A stretch of 64,000 bases of DNA, from the NCBI GenBank assembly GCA_947488765.1, contig CANLAE010000010.1, positions 26,862-90,861 on the forward strand, written 5' to 3'. Origin of the DNA: Chitinophagaceae bacterium (GTDB lineage Bacteria; Bacteroidota; Bacteroidia; Chitinophagales; Chitinophagaceae). The notes under the pieces are model-generated. The model was not told the DNA's origin, searched no databases, and worked only from the letters and a program-made list of their open reading frames with translations. The stretch's first letter is position 1. The number at the start of each line of letters is the position of its first letter. Position numbers and translations under genes: made by a program. Shown piece by piece: positions 44,916 to 55,481 of this stretch.

Positions 44916-46008
44916 GCTCGGTACTACTTTTTAGTAATTGATTAAAGCTATTTAAATATTGTAGGTAATTAGCTTCGGTACAATAAAACTGCTTTACAAT
45001 ATTTCTGTTTTTTCCTCCTACATTTTGTTTGATTATTTGGTTCTGTGCAATACATTGTTCAAATGCAGCAATCCACTCATTTTTGTTTGTAGCAAATAGG
45101 TTTTCATTATCCCTATTGATTTTTATGTTAGCAGGCAATGGAGTTGCTATTGTCGGTATTCCGCAAGCCATATATTGTATCAGTTTGAAACCGCATTTTC
45201 CATAATTGAACTTATTGTATTCCAATGGCATAATGCCCACATCAAACGAATAAATTGTATCTACCTCATTAGATTCTTTCCATTCAATATACCGATAATT
45301 GACTCCTTCAAGTTTTGGCAATAATTTTTTATCAAAGCCAACTAAACTCAATTCAATAGTATGATTTTTTTGGAGTTCAAGAAACACTTCTTTCAATGGC
45401 AAAATATTGACACTAGTATTTTTTGAACCAACCCAACCAATTTTAAAAAATTCATTTTTTGTTTTAATAACAGGAGTACTGTTTTGCTGATACTTATTGT
45501 AATTGATACTGGTAGGTATCTCCGTAATATTTGTATTGTACTTACTCAAAACCTCTGTGAGATAAGGGCTTCCGGTAATCACTAATGATGCATTTTTAAC
45601 TAGTTTATATATTTTTTTACCGCACATTAATTGTACCAATTTGTAATTACTACTATCATAAGTATGAAAAGTTGCATCGTCGTAATCCAATACTACATTT
45701 TTCTTTCCAAGTAAAGCAATCAGTTCTGCAAAGAACGGCAAATAAGGAAAGAGTTCGTATTCAATAAAAAGAATATCATAATCTCTTAACATCAGTATTT
45801 GAAAAAAACGCTGAATATATCTTGGAATCAAAATCAACCAATTTTTTTTACCCTTTCCATATAAATCCTGAATATATTTTGTTGGAAATAAAGCATGGGT
45901 AATTACCTCAAAGCCATTTGACTCAAGATAACTTTTATATTGATAGCTTCTATAGCGGCTACTGGGTCCGGCTGCTGTATACTTAGTAAAATAAACAATT
46001 TTAGACAT
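44905..46008 (-). CDS. Glycosyltransferase, GT-B type
   Basis: This 367-residue protein starts with a KYTAAGPSSRYRSYQYKSYL segment, common among Bacteroidota polysaccharide glycosyltransferases, and has a C-terminal glycosyltransferase group 1 half with YGKCGFKLIQYMACGIPTIA and an acidic nucleotide-sugar site. It overlaps the gene before it by 11 bases and is two bases after the GT2 gene. It probably adds a specific sugar of the repeat unit; linkage and donor are unknown. Confidence 0.82.
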   Translation of the reverse strand: MSKIVYFTKYTAAGPSSRYRSYQYKSYLESNGFEVITHALFPTKYIQDLYGKGKKNWLILIPRYIQRFFQILMLRDYDILFIEYELFPYLPFFAELIALLGKKNVVLDYDDATFHTYDSSNYKLVQLMCGKKIYKLVKNASLVITGSPYLTEVLSKYNTNITEIPTSINYNKYQQNSTPVIKTKNEFFKIGWVGSKNTSVNILPLKEVFLELQKNHTIELSLVGFDKKLLPKLEGVNYRYIEWKESNEVDTIYSFDVGIMPLEYNKFNYGKCGFKLIQYMACGIPTIATPLPANIKINRDNENLFATNKNEWIAAFEQCIAQNQIIKQNVGGKNRNIVKQFYCTEANYLQYLNSFNQLLKSSTEHEA

Positions 46009-46010
46009 GC

Positions 46011-46928
46011 TTATATTTTGCGTAAAAGTAAGTACTGATAAAATTTGTAATACCCGCCTAATGTTTGGAATAATTCTATTTTACTTCTTTTAATTACTAA
46101 AGAAAAAACAAGCCTTGATAAAGGACTCAAAAAAATTAATACAAATGCGCTTAACATAAATCCTAATGTAGAGAAATGCTTTTGGACAAAACAATATTTT
46201 GCGTGTAATGCATAAAATAATCTGGTAGATTTAATCTGTTGAGAAACACCACCACCTTTATGATAAATTATATTCGTTGTGTCATAATATATTTTATATC
46301 CGGCCTTATTTATTCTCAATGATAAATCCAAATCTTCCATGTACACAAAATATCGATCATCCATAAAACCAATTTCTTGAATAACATTTTTACGAGCTAA
46401 ATAAAAAGAACCCATTACATGTTGTACTTGTTTTGATTCATTATGACTCCAATCATATTGTATAAAACCATTCTTAAAAAACTTATTATTGAGCTGGTAC
46501 AACCCTAGTACATCATTGCAAAATGTAATAAAATTAGGATAACGTCCACAGGTTTTCATCAGTTTGCCATTGTCGCCAAGTTGTGCAGTTCCGTATACAG
46601 CAATATCGTTGTTCTGCATAAAATCCATTGCTTGTTGCAATGTGTTTTCATTGATAACCGCATCTGGATTTAGCAATAAAATATAATTGCCAGTGCAATA
46701 TTTTAATGCCTGATTACAAGCATTACCAAAACCAAAATTCTGATCGAGATAGTGAATTTGAATTTTTTCATTTAACGGCAGCCTGCTGCAAGAATCATCA
46801 GAAGAACCGTTATCCATTATAATAATAGAAAAATTTTGAAAGTTGCTTGACAAAACTGAATTCACGCAGCTGAGCAGCATTTCACCTGCATTCCAGTTTA
46901 TAATAAGAATATCAATTTTATCAATCAT
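46011..46928 (-). CDS. Glycosyltransferase family 2 (rhamnosyltransferase-like)
   Basis: This 305-residue GT-A enzyme has IINWNAGEMLLSCVNSVLSS at the N-terminus and the nucleotide-sugar acidic motif LLLNPDAVINE near residue 85, followed by YFVYMEDLDLSLR in the acceptor part and a hydrophobic C-terminal segment. The WbbL-like layout is shared with rhamnosyltransferases, so a dTDP-6-deoxysugar donor is possible and would fit rfbABC nearby; this is inference. It follows the EpsG-like gene by 16 bases. Confidence 0.88.
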   Translation of the reverse strand: MIDKIDILIINWNAGEMLLSCVNSVLSSNFQNFSIIIMDNGSSDDSCSRLPLNEKIQIHYLDQNFGFGNACNQALKYCTGNYILLLNPDAVINENTLQQAMDFMQNNDIAVYGTAQLGDNGKLMKTCGRYPNFITFCNDVLGLYQLNNKFFKNGFIQYDWSHNESKQVQHVMGSFYLARKNVIQEIGFMDDRYFVYMEDLDLSLRINKAGYKIYYDTTNIIYHKGGGVSQQIKSTRLFYALHAKYCFVQKHFSTLGFMLSAFVLIFLSPLSRLVFSLVIKRSKIELFQTLGGYYKFYQYLLLRKI

Positions 46929-46944
46929 TCTTTAAAAAAAAATT

Positions 46945-48066
46945 TTAATCTTGAAAAAAAATAAATTTATAAGGTGCTACTAATTTTGTTATGTGCAATA
47001 AATTAACCATTAACAACAGAGAATAAAGACAAACAGCAAAATATCCGATTAATTTATATCGTGTTGTATAAATTAAAAATGTGGTAGTAATAATTGAGAC
47101 AATACCAAAAAATTCATATAAACGAAATGCGATAACAGCAATAGATGAAAACAAACCAAAGCATATAAAACTAATCACTTGAATTTTGAGAAGTAAGTAG
47201 CCATATTGATTTTGAATAATTATTTTTTTGTGATTTAAAAACAACCATATGGTAATCAAAAAACTAAGCACAAGTGGAATATTAAAAGCATTTAATTCAT
47301 TCTCTTTTTTTGTAAGTGTTTTTAGGGTAAGCATAAGTTTATCTGTGAAAGGGAGCTTAACTACAAAAAGCAACTCACTAATAACATTCACTTTAAGCAG
47401 AATGCATAAGAAAGATGCAATCAGTAATGATAAGTTAATAACAACATTAAACCGATGTTTATTCAATAATAAAATAAGACCAATCAAAATGCCTGTGTAC
47501 TGAAAAAAAGTTGATAAAATGAGTACCAGAAAAAAAAGTGCAAACTTGTTATTGTAATAAAAATATGTAGCAATCAACAAACCACCTGCTGCAATACCAA
47601 CACGAATCTGGGTCATCTCGTGAAGAAAAAAGAAGAAAGAAAAATAAACTAGCAAACTTAATCCATCTATCCTTGACAATTTATAGATACCAAAAAACTT
47701 CGCAGCAATTGCAACAAAAGCAAAGATAAAAAAGAGACTTTGCTCATAAAATGGAAAACTAATAAATTTAAGTATTGAAGGTATGATGTAATAAAATGGT
47801 TCAAAGTTGCTCCAATCAGTATAATTAATAAAATATTGTATGGGCGAACTTACCAGTGAAAAGGAATACTGATAAGTAGCATAATCTTTATCTATACCAA
47901 CCCCTCTGAATGCAGCAGTAAACAAAAACAATGTTCCAACAATAATAAATAATTGTTTAGAATTAATCCAATTAACAAACTTTAAAACGGAAAAAAATAG
48001 TATTGTACAAAATATGAAGTAATAAAAAAAGAATCCGAAAAACTCGTTGTAGTTAATATAAAACAT
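46945..48066 (-). CDS. EpsG-like polysaccharide polymerase membrane protein
   Basis: This 373-residue protein has about ten membrane-spanning stretches, with a first GFFFYYFIFCTILFFSVLKF, a cytoplasmic KDYATYQYSFSLVSSP segment and a later EMTQIRVGIAAGG segment that match the EpsG family of polymerases. It would join repeat units outside the inner membrane. A second Wzy-like polymerase is encoded at 60389, so one of the two may have another function. It lies between the GT2 gene and the flippase. Confidence 0.8.
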   Translation of the reverse strand: MFYINYNEFFGFFFYYFIFCTILFFSVLKFVNWINSKQLFIIVGTLFLFTAAFRGVGIDKDYATYQYSFSLVSSPIQYFINYTDWSNFEPFYYIIPSILKFISFPFYEQSLFFIFAFVAIAAKFFGIYKLSRIDGLSLLVYFSFFFFLHEMTQIRVGIAAGGLLIATYFYYNNKFALFFLVLILSTFFQYTGILIGLILLLNKHRFNVVINLSLLIASFLCILLKVNVISELLFVVKLPFTDKLMLTLKTLTKKENELNAFNIPLVLSFLITIWLFLNHKKIIIQNQYGYLLLKIQVISFICFGLFSSIAVIAFRLYEFFGIVSIITTTFLIYTTRYKLIGYFAVCLYSLLLMVNLLHITKLVAPYKFIFFQD

Positions 48067-48113
48067 TTGAATATTTTAATTAAGAATACCAATGTTGAAC
48101 TAACAAAAAATAT

Positions 48114-49346
48114 CTATTGTTCAAAAAAATTTTTTTGTGAAAATACTTTTACCAATATTATGTAAACAACCGACCCAGCAATTGTAGTAATTGCCGGTAT
48201 CATTAAATTATTGCTTATTTTCAAGAATAAATAATTTGCAGTTGCATTTACCAAAAAGGCTATAAATACTGCAATTGCCATGTATTTTGTTTGCGATTTT
48301 AATTCCAATCTTTTATGTACCAACATAGCTATCTGCCATAAACAAACTCCAATAAAAATTAAATACGTAATTTGAAATAACTGTGGACTAGCTTCTTGTT
48401 TAAAAACAATTTTTAAAAGATACGGACATACAAAAATCAATAGTACAAATCCAACCGCCATTAAGCACACTTCAAGCATTAATAATTTTTTTATTTTTAA
48501 AAATGCTTCTTCTTCTTTTTTTTCATTGTAAAGCTTTGCTATAACTGGATAAAAGGTCATTAATATTGGAGAAAAAACAGCAATCACACCTTTGTTCATC
48601 ACATCATAAATTGCAGCATAAGTGCCTGCAGATTCTTTGTTAATTAAATACGAAATAATAAACCGATCGTTTACAGAAAGTGCCAATGAACCCGATAAAA
48701 ACAATGCAATAGGAATACCAAATTGAACAATTTGTTTTGTAATTGCTTGAACGGATTTATTATCCAATTCAACTTTATTCAACTTGTTTTTATATATCAA
48801 AATCATTAAAGGAAGGAGATATGAAAAGAAAAGCGCTACTGCTAATATTTCAATAGAATGTTTGTTACCAAAAAACTTGAGTAATGTTAATGCGACAAGA
48901 ATATTAATGGCAGTTCTGATAATTTCGCAAATCATGATCAGTACTGCCTTTTGTTTTGCCTGAAATACCAACAGATAATAACAATAATATCCAAACAAAA
49001 AAAAACTAGGCATAAAAAAAATCAATTCGCCTATGCTTGCAGAAGTCAGTAAAATTGAAAGTGGAACAAAAAAACAAAAACCAACCAATAGACTTTTTCT
49101 TAGTAATCTTTCACTTACTATATCTAATTGATTTTTTTGTTGAGAATAAAAGCGAATATAGCTTTGACCAATCCAGGCATAACAAAACATGGCAACAATA
49201 CTTAAAGTATTGAAAACTATGGAATACACACCATAAATCTCTTTCCCGCAAAGTTGCACAACCAAGGGTATCATTAAAAAAGATAAAATACCCGACACAG
49301 CAATTCCTAAACTGTAAAAGAAAAAATTGAGTTTACTTGAAGCCAA
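48114..49346 (-). CDS. Wzx-like oligosaccharide flippase
   Basis: This 410-residue protein has 10-12 predicted hydrophobic segments (for example FFFYSLGIAVSGILSFLMI and IALFLSGSLALSVNDRFIIS) with the MATE/MOP superfamily pattern of polysaccharide flippases. It would move undecaprenyl-linked repeat units across the inner membrane. It follows the Wzz-like gene by nine bases and precedes the EpsG-like gene by 47. Confidence 0.88.
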   Translation of the reverse strand: MASSKLNFFFYSLGIAVSGILSFLMIPLVVQLCGKEIYGVYSIVFNTLSIVAMFCYAWIGQSYIRFYSQQKNQLDIVSERLLRKSLLVGFCFFVPLSILLTSASIGELIFFMPSFFLFGYYCYYLLVFQAKQKAVLIMICEIIRTAINILVALTLLKFFGNKHSIEILAVALFFSYLLPLMILIYKNKLNKVELDNKSVQAITKQIVQFGIPIALFLSGSLALSVNDRFIISYLINKESAGTYAAIYDVMNKGVIAVFSPILMTFYPVIAKLYNEKKEEEAFLKIKKLLMLEVCLMAVGFVLLIFVCPYLLKIVFKQEASPQLFQITYLIFIGVCLWQIAMLVHKRLELKSQTKYMAIAVFIAFLVNATANYLFLKISNNLMIPAITTIAGSVVYIILVKVFSQKNFFEQ

Positions 49347-49355
49347 AATTTATTT

Positions 49356-50393
49356 TTAAGAAGTCAGTAATTGCTTCAAACTAGCATATAGTTTTAGAAA
49401 TACCAATAATCCAATTGATAATATAAAAAATACCATGCCGCCTAATATGGAATATAAAACCAAACTGTATGTTTTTTTCTTCAATGGAAGTTTTGGTTCG
49501 TCTATTATTTGAATGAGTGGTGTTTCTTTCAGTAAAGTATATTTTGCCAATTCTAAGTTTTTCAACAACTCCCCGTACCCTGCGCTTAAAGCAGTCATAT
49601 CTATTTGTCCTTTTTGCTCTCTAACTTTTACTTTCTGAAAAATGGGATTTAAATTAGCATCAGCAATATTTGCTTTTTGAGTAATTAAATCACCTAAAGC
49701 ATCGTGAATAGAATCTACTCGTTTTTGTAATATTTCAACATTTTGCTTAGCCTTTTTTGTTTTTGTTTCAGTATAAAAAGAAGCTACCTGATTTACAATT
49801 TCCTGAACAAACATTTTGGAAAACAATTCATCTTTTCCTTTATAACTAATCTGATAAATATCATACTTTTTATCAGGGCGAGCAATCTCTAAATAACCGG
49901 CACTCAGGTATTTATGAATGACAGCAATTATACTATCCCTTCTCCTTGTATTTGTAATAGAAACACTAATTTGAACAGGATCAGAACTATCAATGGAAGT
50001 ATTCAATCCACTTGTTTGTAAAAACCAATCGCCATAGGTTTTTGAAGTATTGGGATATGGTTGAAACAATGTTTTTTCAAGAATTTTTCTGCTTTTGAAT
50101 ACTTGTTCAATATTATCTCCGCTGAATATTCCCGAAGAAGATCCCATATCTAAACCAAATGAAGAGGCCAAACTTAACAACCCACCTCCACTCATTTTTG
50201 TTTCTTCTTGCAAAGAAAAAGTTAGAGATGCTGTATATACAGGCTTTTTTATTAATGAATAAGCAATGCCTAGCAAAATTCCCAATGTTGTAATAAGTAT
50301 AACAACTCTTTTTTTCCTTTTGATATAATGCAAAAAAGAAACGAATTGTTCCTTTTGTTGTGCACTTTCAATTTTTGTATTGGTATTGTCCAT
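49356..50393 (-). CDS. Wzz/GumC-like chain-length determinant
   Basis: This 345-residue protein has one membrane span near the N-terminus (RVVILITTLGILLGIAYSLI, 33-52), a periplasmic coiled-coil region (EILQKRVDSIHDALGDLITQK) and a second membrane span near 315-335 (YSLVLYSILGGMVFFILSIG). The LPLKKKTYSL motif before the second helix is classic for Wzz. It lacks the C-terminal tyrosine-kinase (Wzc) domain. It follows the SLBB exporter by 19 bases, a normal co-export arrangement. Confidence 0.92.
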   Translation of the reverse strand: MDNTNTKIESAQQKEQFVSFLHYIKRKKRVVILITTLGILLGIAYSLIKKPVYTASLTFSLQEETKMSGGGLLSLASSFGLDMGSSSGIFSGDNIEQVFKSRKILEKTLFQPYPNTSKTYGDWFLQTSGLNTSIDSSDPVQISVSITNTRRRDSIIAVIHKYLSAGYLEIARPDKKYDIYQISYKGKDELFSKMFVQEIVNQVASFYTETKTKKAKQNVEILQKRVDSIHDALGDLITQKANIADANLNPIFQKVKVREQKGQIDMTALSAGYGELLKNLELAKYTLLKETPLIQIIDEPKLPLKKKTYSLVLYSILGGMVFFILSIGLLVFLKLYASLKQLLTS

Positions 50394-50412
50394 TTGCTAT
50401 TTAATTCTTTTC

Positions 50413-52854
50413 TTATTTTTTTGAAACATTAATAATTGCGACAGCGATTCCGGCCAATGAAGCCATACCACTTGCAACTGCCAACCACTCTGCTGTTGTC
50501 AATCCTTTTTTACCACCCTCCGGTATTTTTGGAATTAAAATTTCTGAACCTGCACTCACATTAGGAAATTTTCTGAAAAATAAAAATTTCTTTGTTTTTA
50601 ATGCGGTTCCATTGGCATTTAATACATACAGGCGTTTCTTTTTTGCATTATCTGTAAAACCTCCGGCTTTATTGATATAATAGTTAATAGACTCTCCTTG
50701 CTTATATACAATTTCTGTAGGGAACATTACTTCACCATTTACTTTTACTACATTCTTTTGTTTTGGAATAGTAATGATATCCCCTTCAATAAGCGTAATA
50801 TTTTCTAAATTATTTTCTTGATTATTAAGTATTTCATCTAAACGTAACCCAATTTTTACGGTAGGTTTATTCAATGCTTCTATTAATTGAGTAGAGGTAT
50901 CACTTACTTTTTTAAATTTATTGATTGTTTCATAAGCTTCATTTTTTAGAATACTGGTATTAATTCTAATAATATTGGCTCCACCACTATTTGCCTGAGG
51001 GGTTAATCCTCCCGCTCTTTTTAATAAATCACTTACTCTTTCTTCTTTGCTTTTAAGTACATAAGTACCAGGATACAACACTTCCCCTTCAATTCTTACT
51101 TTTTCTTGCACCTTATAACCCGGATTAGTTCTAATACTAACTACATCCCACGGCTGTAATAAGATTTCGTTGCCTTTAAAACTTAAATCTTTACTACCTG
51201 CTATTTCAATTACTTCTGCAATAATAGTTTTAGCTGTAGAATCTCCTTGAATTCTTCTTGCAATTTCTATTCTCTGTGCACTTGCAGCGTCTGTAAAGCC
51301 CCCTGTTTGAAATAATAAGTCTTTTAATGTAATTCCTTTAAAGTATTCAAAAGTTCCCGGATTTTTAACTTCGCCCTCAACAAACAAAGTATATACATGT
51401 GCAAAATCCTTTGCTGATGCAATTACAACTGAATCATCTTTTTTTAAAAAAACATCTTGTTGTTTCCCTTTCATCATTGCAGTAACATTAAAAGCAACAA
51501 CTTCTTTACTTAAGTCATTATTGGTTCTGAACAACAATCCCCTTTCAATATAGGCATCATCTTTAATGCCATCCGCTTTTAGTATAAGTTGGGTTAAGGA
51601 TAAATTTGACGTAAGTTCATAATATCCCGGACGATACACTGCCCCTGCTACTGCAACCCTGTTGGCATATCGGTCTAATATTTTTCCAACAGTAATTACA
51701 TCGCCTCGATTGGGAAAGTAATTTGCAAAATTTTCTTTTCGTATATCTTGTATTTTTTTCTCTTTGTCAGTAAACTGATCTACCACTACCGATGCCGTAT
51801 AAGCACTACTGGTAAAACCTTGCGCAAAGTTGATTACTTGTGCCAACGATTCATTTGGTAATGTTTCAAAAATACCCTGACGCATAACCTCACCTCTTAA
51901 TTTTACCTGAACTGCGGCTACCGGAATACGAATCACATCCTGATCATTCAGCCTGATATTTTTACTCTGAAAACCATTTAATAAATAATCGTACGCATCA
52001 AATACAACAATTACTTTATTGTCTCTGATTAACTCAATTTTTCTTAAAGAACCTTTTTCATTCGGACCACCACATGCATACAATGCATTGAATAAAGTAG
52101 ATAATGATGACAAACTATAGGTAGCTGGTCTTACAGCCTGCCCAATCACAGAAATTTTAATGGTACGAATTTTACTGATATTAACTGCTAATTGAGTTTG
52201 ACCGCCATTTGCTAATCTGGAATAACCAGTCTTAATCATTTTACTTTTAATTCTTTGAGTTGCCTGATCAATAGTTAATCCGTTCACTGATACATACCCT
52301 ATACTAGGAATATTGATAACACCTTCGGGCGTTACTACCAATTTATAGTTAGCTTCCTGATACCCAAAAATATCAATACTGATTTCATCATCTGGACCAA
52401 TGATATAATTTTTGGGCGTTGGCATTCTTAAGTTTACTTCAAAACGACTGTCAGAGTTGGCAAATAAATCTGAACCAAAAATCTCATTTTCAGATTTACT
52501 TGAACTGTATTTATTAGGCGCAATAGAGTCTGATACTGCAGCCCTGCTAGTAGAATTTCTATCAGAAGGTGCAGGAATATTTTTATTAAATGTTACAGCA
52601 ACATCAGAAATTCTTGTTCTTAATTTAATTAATTCTGAAGTTGGCAATCCGCGTTGCAATGCCAGTTGTTCTGCCTGAGATTCGCTAAAACCAGAGCTTT
52701 GCAGCATTGATTTGTATTTCGCAATATCTTCATTACTCAACATTTCTACTTTAAATCCAGATAAATCTTTGCTATTCATCAGGTCTTGAATAGAACTTTG
52801 AGCAGAGACAGCTATACTTAGTAAAAAGAAAGAAAAAAGAAAGAAAATACGCAT
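50413..52854 (-). CDS. Wza-like polysaccharide export protein with SLBB repeats
   Basis: This 813-residue envelope protein has a signal peptide ending VSAQ near residue 19. A Poly_export domain (YIIGPDDEISIDIFGYQEANY) is followed by several SLBB beta-grasp repeats (for example VKLRGEVMRQGIFETLPN, VEGEVKNPGTFEYFKG, IEGEVLYPGTYVLKS), and a C-terminal helix (ATAEWLAVASGMASL region) may anchor it. It is longer than Escherichia coli Wza (379) because of extra SLBB repeats, as in many Bacteroidota. It probably forms the periplasmic/outer-membrane conduit. Confidence 0.93.
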   Translation of the reverse strand: MRIFFLFSFFLLSIAVSAQSSIQDLMNSKDLSGFKVEMLSNEDIAKYKSMLQSSGFSESQAEQLALQRGLPTSELIKLRTRISDVAVTFNKNIPAPSDRNSTSRAAVSDSIAPNKYSSSKSENEIFGSDLFANSDSRFEVNLRMPTPKNYIIGPDDEISIDIFGYQEANYKLVVTPEGVINIPSIGYVSVNGLTIDQATQRIKSKMIKTGYSRLANGGQTQLAVNISKIRTIKISVIGQAVRPATYSLSSLSTLFNALYACGGPNEKGSLRKIELIRDNKVIVVFDAYDYLLNGFQSKNIRLNDQDVIRIPVAAVQVKLRGEVMRQGIFETLPNESLAQVINFAQGFTSSAYTASVVVDQFTDKEKKIQDIRKENFANYFPNRGDVITVGKILDRYANRVAVAGAVYRPGYYELTSNLSLTQLILKADGIKDDAYIERGLLFRTNNDLSKEVVAFNVTAMMKGKQQDVFLKKDDSVVIASAKDFAHVYTLFVEGEVKNPGTFEYFKGITLKDLLFQTGGFTDAASAQRIEIARRIQGDSTAKTIIAEVIEIAGSKDLSFKGNEILLQPWDVVSIRTNPGYKVQEKVRIEGEVLYPGTYVLKSKEERVSDLLKRAGGLTPQANSGGANIIRINTSILKNEAYETINKFKKVSDTSTQLIEALNKPTVKIGLRLDEILNNQENNLENITLIEGDIITIPKQKNVVKVNGEVMFPTEIVYKQGESINYYINKAGGFTDNAKKKRLYVLNANGTALKTKKFLFFRKFPNVSAGSEILIPKIPEGGKKGLTTAEWLAVASGMASLAGIAVAIINVSKK

Positions 52855-52979
52855 ATAAAATAATGTTTTAAAAAATTACAATAACTCTTTAAAGATTTTA
52901 CTTAAACAACAATTGGTATTATATGTATTAACTGCCAGACAATTTGAATTTATTTGAAATATGGTCAAGAAATCTGCAA

Positions 52980-53732
52980 TTATAATTTAGGGAAATAAAA
53001 TTGTTTTATTTTCCTAATTGGCTTCAAAAGTAAGGTATACCACTTAGGTTTTAAACTATTTAAGCGCCAAGCTTGATAATCTTCATAATTTGCTTTTAAT
53101 CTATTTGACAATGATTTTGTACTCTGCCCCCCAATTCGCATGTGTACCAAAGTACCATGCAAATACCCAACTTTAATTTTATGCAGGTATAAAAGCCGAA
53201 CCATCAATTCATAATCAGCCGAACTTTTCAATGTTGTATTAAATTTACCAAATTGATTGTAAATTTCTTTTCTTACAAAAAATGTAGGATGGGGAGGCAT
53301 CCATCCCTTTAAAAACAATTGATCGCTATAGCTACCGGCAATCCATTTGCGATAAATCTTATTGGTTTGCACAGAATCTACAAAAACCAAATCCCCATAT
53401 AGTGCGTCACAATTAGTAGTATTGAATATTTTTACTACTTCTTCAATTATATTTTCAGCAGGATAAAAGTCGTCTGAATTAAGTATGCCAATAATATCAC
53501 CAGTAGCATATGTAATACCTTTGTTCATAGCATCATAAATACCTGTATCCTTTTCTGAAATAACCTGCTGTACGTGATTAAAACCACTTACAATTTGTAA
53601 GGTATTATCATTCGATAGTCCATCAATAATGATATGTTCAATAGCAGGGTACGTTTGCTTTTGTATAGAATATAAAGTATCAGCTACCGTAGCGGCACTA
53701 TTATAGGTAGCTGTAATTATAGAAACTTTCAT
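52980..53732 (-). CDS. Glycosyltransferase family 2
   Basis: This 250-residue GT-A enzyme has the N-terminal SIITATYNSAATVADTLYSI and the EHIIIDGLSNDNTLQ signatures, the DAMNKGITYATGDIIGILNSDD acceptor/metal region, and a PHPTFFVRKEIY segment. No membrane segment is evident. It resembles WcaA-like transferases. It is 12 bases after the carbamoyltransferase gene and 125 bases before the SLBB exporter, the largest gap in this part of the locus. Confidence 0.92.
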   Translation of the reverse strand: MKVSIITATYNSAATVADTLYSIQKQTYPAIEHIIIDGLSNDNTLQIVSGFNHVQQVISEKDTGIYDAMNKGITYATGDIIGILNSDDFYPAENIIEEVVKIFNTTNCDALYGDLVFVDSVQTNKIYRKWIAGSYSDQLFLKGWMPPHPTFFVRKEIYNQFGKFNTTLKSSADYELMVRLLYLHKIKVGYLHGTLVHMRIGGQSTKSLSNRLKANYEDYQAWRLNSLKPKWYTLLLKPIRKIKQFYFPKL

Positions 53733-53744
53733 GTATGTAAATTC

Positions 53745-55469
53745 TTAACGTTCAATAATTATATTCTCCATCACAAGCATATCCATTGAAGTTCTTAGAA
53801 AACAATCTAAGGCTTCCTGAGGAGTATTAACAATAGGTTCGTTTTCATTAAACGATGTATTCAGTAAAATTGGCACACCCGATTTTTTATAAAATGTGCT
53901 AATTAATTTATGATATGCAGGAGAAATAGCAGCATCAACACTTTGCAACCTGCCACTTCCATCTGCATGTGTAACAGCCGGTATCAATGCTTGTTTTTCT
54001 TTTCTTATAGGAAATACTTTTTCCATGAATGGTACAATATCATCAACTTCAAAATATTCACTCACATGTTCCTTTAAAATACTTGGTGCAAAAGGTCTGA
54101 AGCTTTCTCTTCGTTTAATTTTTGAATTTAATAATTCCTTTGCATCATTTCTTCGAGGATCAGCTAAAATACTTCTAGCTCCTAATGCCCGTGGCCCAAA
54201 CTCTGCTCTACCATTAAACCATCCAATTACACCTGCATCTATTAATTTATTGGCAACTTTTTCATACAACTCATCATCCGAATATTTTTTATATGAAACA
54301 TTAGCTGCTTTCAATACCGCTTCAATTTCATCATTTGAAAATTTAGCACCTGTATAAGCACTATATATTGGTTCAACACGTGATTGACTCAAGGTATGGT
54401 GATACACATACTGAGCCGCACCCATACTAATACCGGCATCATGTCCGGCACTTGGAATATACACATTTTTAAAAGGTGTATTTCGGGTTAATTTTCCATT
54501 AGCCACACTATTTTGAGCAACACCTCCTGCAATACAAACATTTGTCAATCCTGTCCGCTCATGCAATCCTTTAAGAATATGAAATATTGTCTCTTCTGTG
54601 AATCTTTGCACTGAAGCAGCAATATCTTTATGATATTGGGTTAACGCTTCTTCCTTTTTACGAACTGGTCCAAAAACTTCCATCATTTTTTTACCAAACA
54701 GTGAATGAACAATTGGAATGTTATTTTCATATTCAACATAGCCTTGACTTGCTGAACGGAAATAATCCAAATTCAATTCAAAAAGTCCTCCTTTCTTCCA
54801 CAATATTACATCTCTAAGTTTTTCTACATATTTTGGTGTACCATATGGTGCAAGACCCATTACTTTATACTCATCGCCATAATATGGAAACCCCAATAAT
54901 TGTGTAAATGCTGTATAAAAAACACCTAAGGAATGCGGAAAATCTATGGAATCAATTACTTCTATTTTTGAACCCCTGCCAACAGCAAACATTGTTGTAC
55001 TGAAATCTCCCGAGCCATCGATACTCAAAATAGCCGACTCGTTAAATGGTGATGCAAAAAAAGCACTTGCCAAATGGCTACGGTGATGTTCTACCTGATG
55101 AATTTTTGATTTTATAGACGCTTCACTTAAGCCCGAAATTTTACTTAATTCAACTTCAATACTTGCTATATTTTGTAAATTTTGAAATCTATCTTTTATG
55201 AAATTAAAAGAAGTGGCTGCATTTTTTGCAAAGAAAAATAGTTTCTTCAAGAACTTAGCTTTAGGATCTCTACCTATAGCAATATGATCGACTTCCGCTA
55301 GTGTAATTCCGGCCTCTCGCAAACAAAATTCGACAGCCAAGCTCGGAAATCCAGCCCAATGTTTAATTCGCCTAAATCGTTCTTCCTCTGTTGCTGCTAT
55401 CATTTCACCATCCTTGAAAATAGCGGCTGATGAATCTGCGTGGTATGCATTAATTCCTAAAACAATCAT
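53745..55469 (-). CDS. NodU/CmcH-family carbamoyltransferase
   Basis: This 574-residue enzyme transfers a carbamoyl group from carbamoyl phosphate, through an adenylated intermediate, to a hydroxyl of a sugar or other acceptor. The N-terminal Kae1-like part has GINAYHADSSAAIF and the metal-site histidines in VEHHRSHLASAFF (H128/H129 and H132); the C-terminal YrdC-like part has WFNGRAEFGPRALGARSIL and LNTSFNENEPIV. In rhizobia NodU carbamoylates Nod factors; in a capsule locus it probably decorates a repeat-unit sugar. It lies between GT genes. Confidence 0.92.
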   Translation of the reverse strand: MIVLGINAYHADSSAAIFKDGEMIAATEEERFRRIKHWAGFPSLAVEFCLREAGITLAEVDHIAIGRDPKAKFLKKLFFFAKNAATSFNFIKDRFQNLQNIASIEVELSKISGLSEASIKSKIHQVEHHRSHLASAFFASPFNESAILSIDGSGDFSTTMFAVGRGSKIEVIDSIDFPHSLGVFYTAFTQLLGFPYYGDEYKVMGLAPYGTPKYVEKLRDVILWKKGGLFELNLDYFRSASQGYVEYENNIPIVHSLFGKKMMEVFGPVRKKEEALTQYHKDIAASVQRFTEETIFHILKGLHERTGLTNVCIAGGVAQNSVANGKLTRNTPFKNVYIPSAGHDAGISMGAAQYVYHHTLSQSRVEPIYSAYTGAKFSNDEIEAVLKAANVSYKKYSDDELYEKVANKLIDAGVIGWFNGRAEFGPRALGARSILADPRRNDAKELLNSKIKRRESFRPFAPSILKEHVSEYFEVDDIVPFMEKVFPIRKEKQALIPAVTHADGSGRLQSVDAAISPAYHKLISTFYKKSGVPILLNTSFNENEPIVNTPQEALDCFLRTSMDMLVMENIIIER

Positions 55470-55481
55470 CTAATTATTTTT

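Noticed and set aside
54025..54357. 110-residue plus-strand ORF opposite the carbamoyltransferase
   Set aside because: Antisense to a conserved catalytic region of the carbamoyltransferase; no own features.
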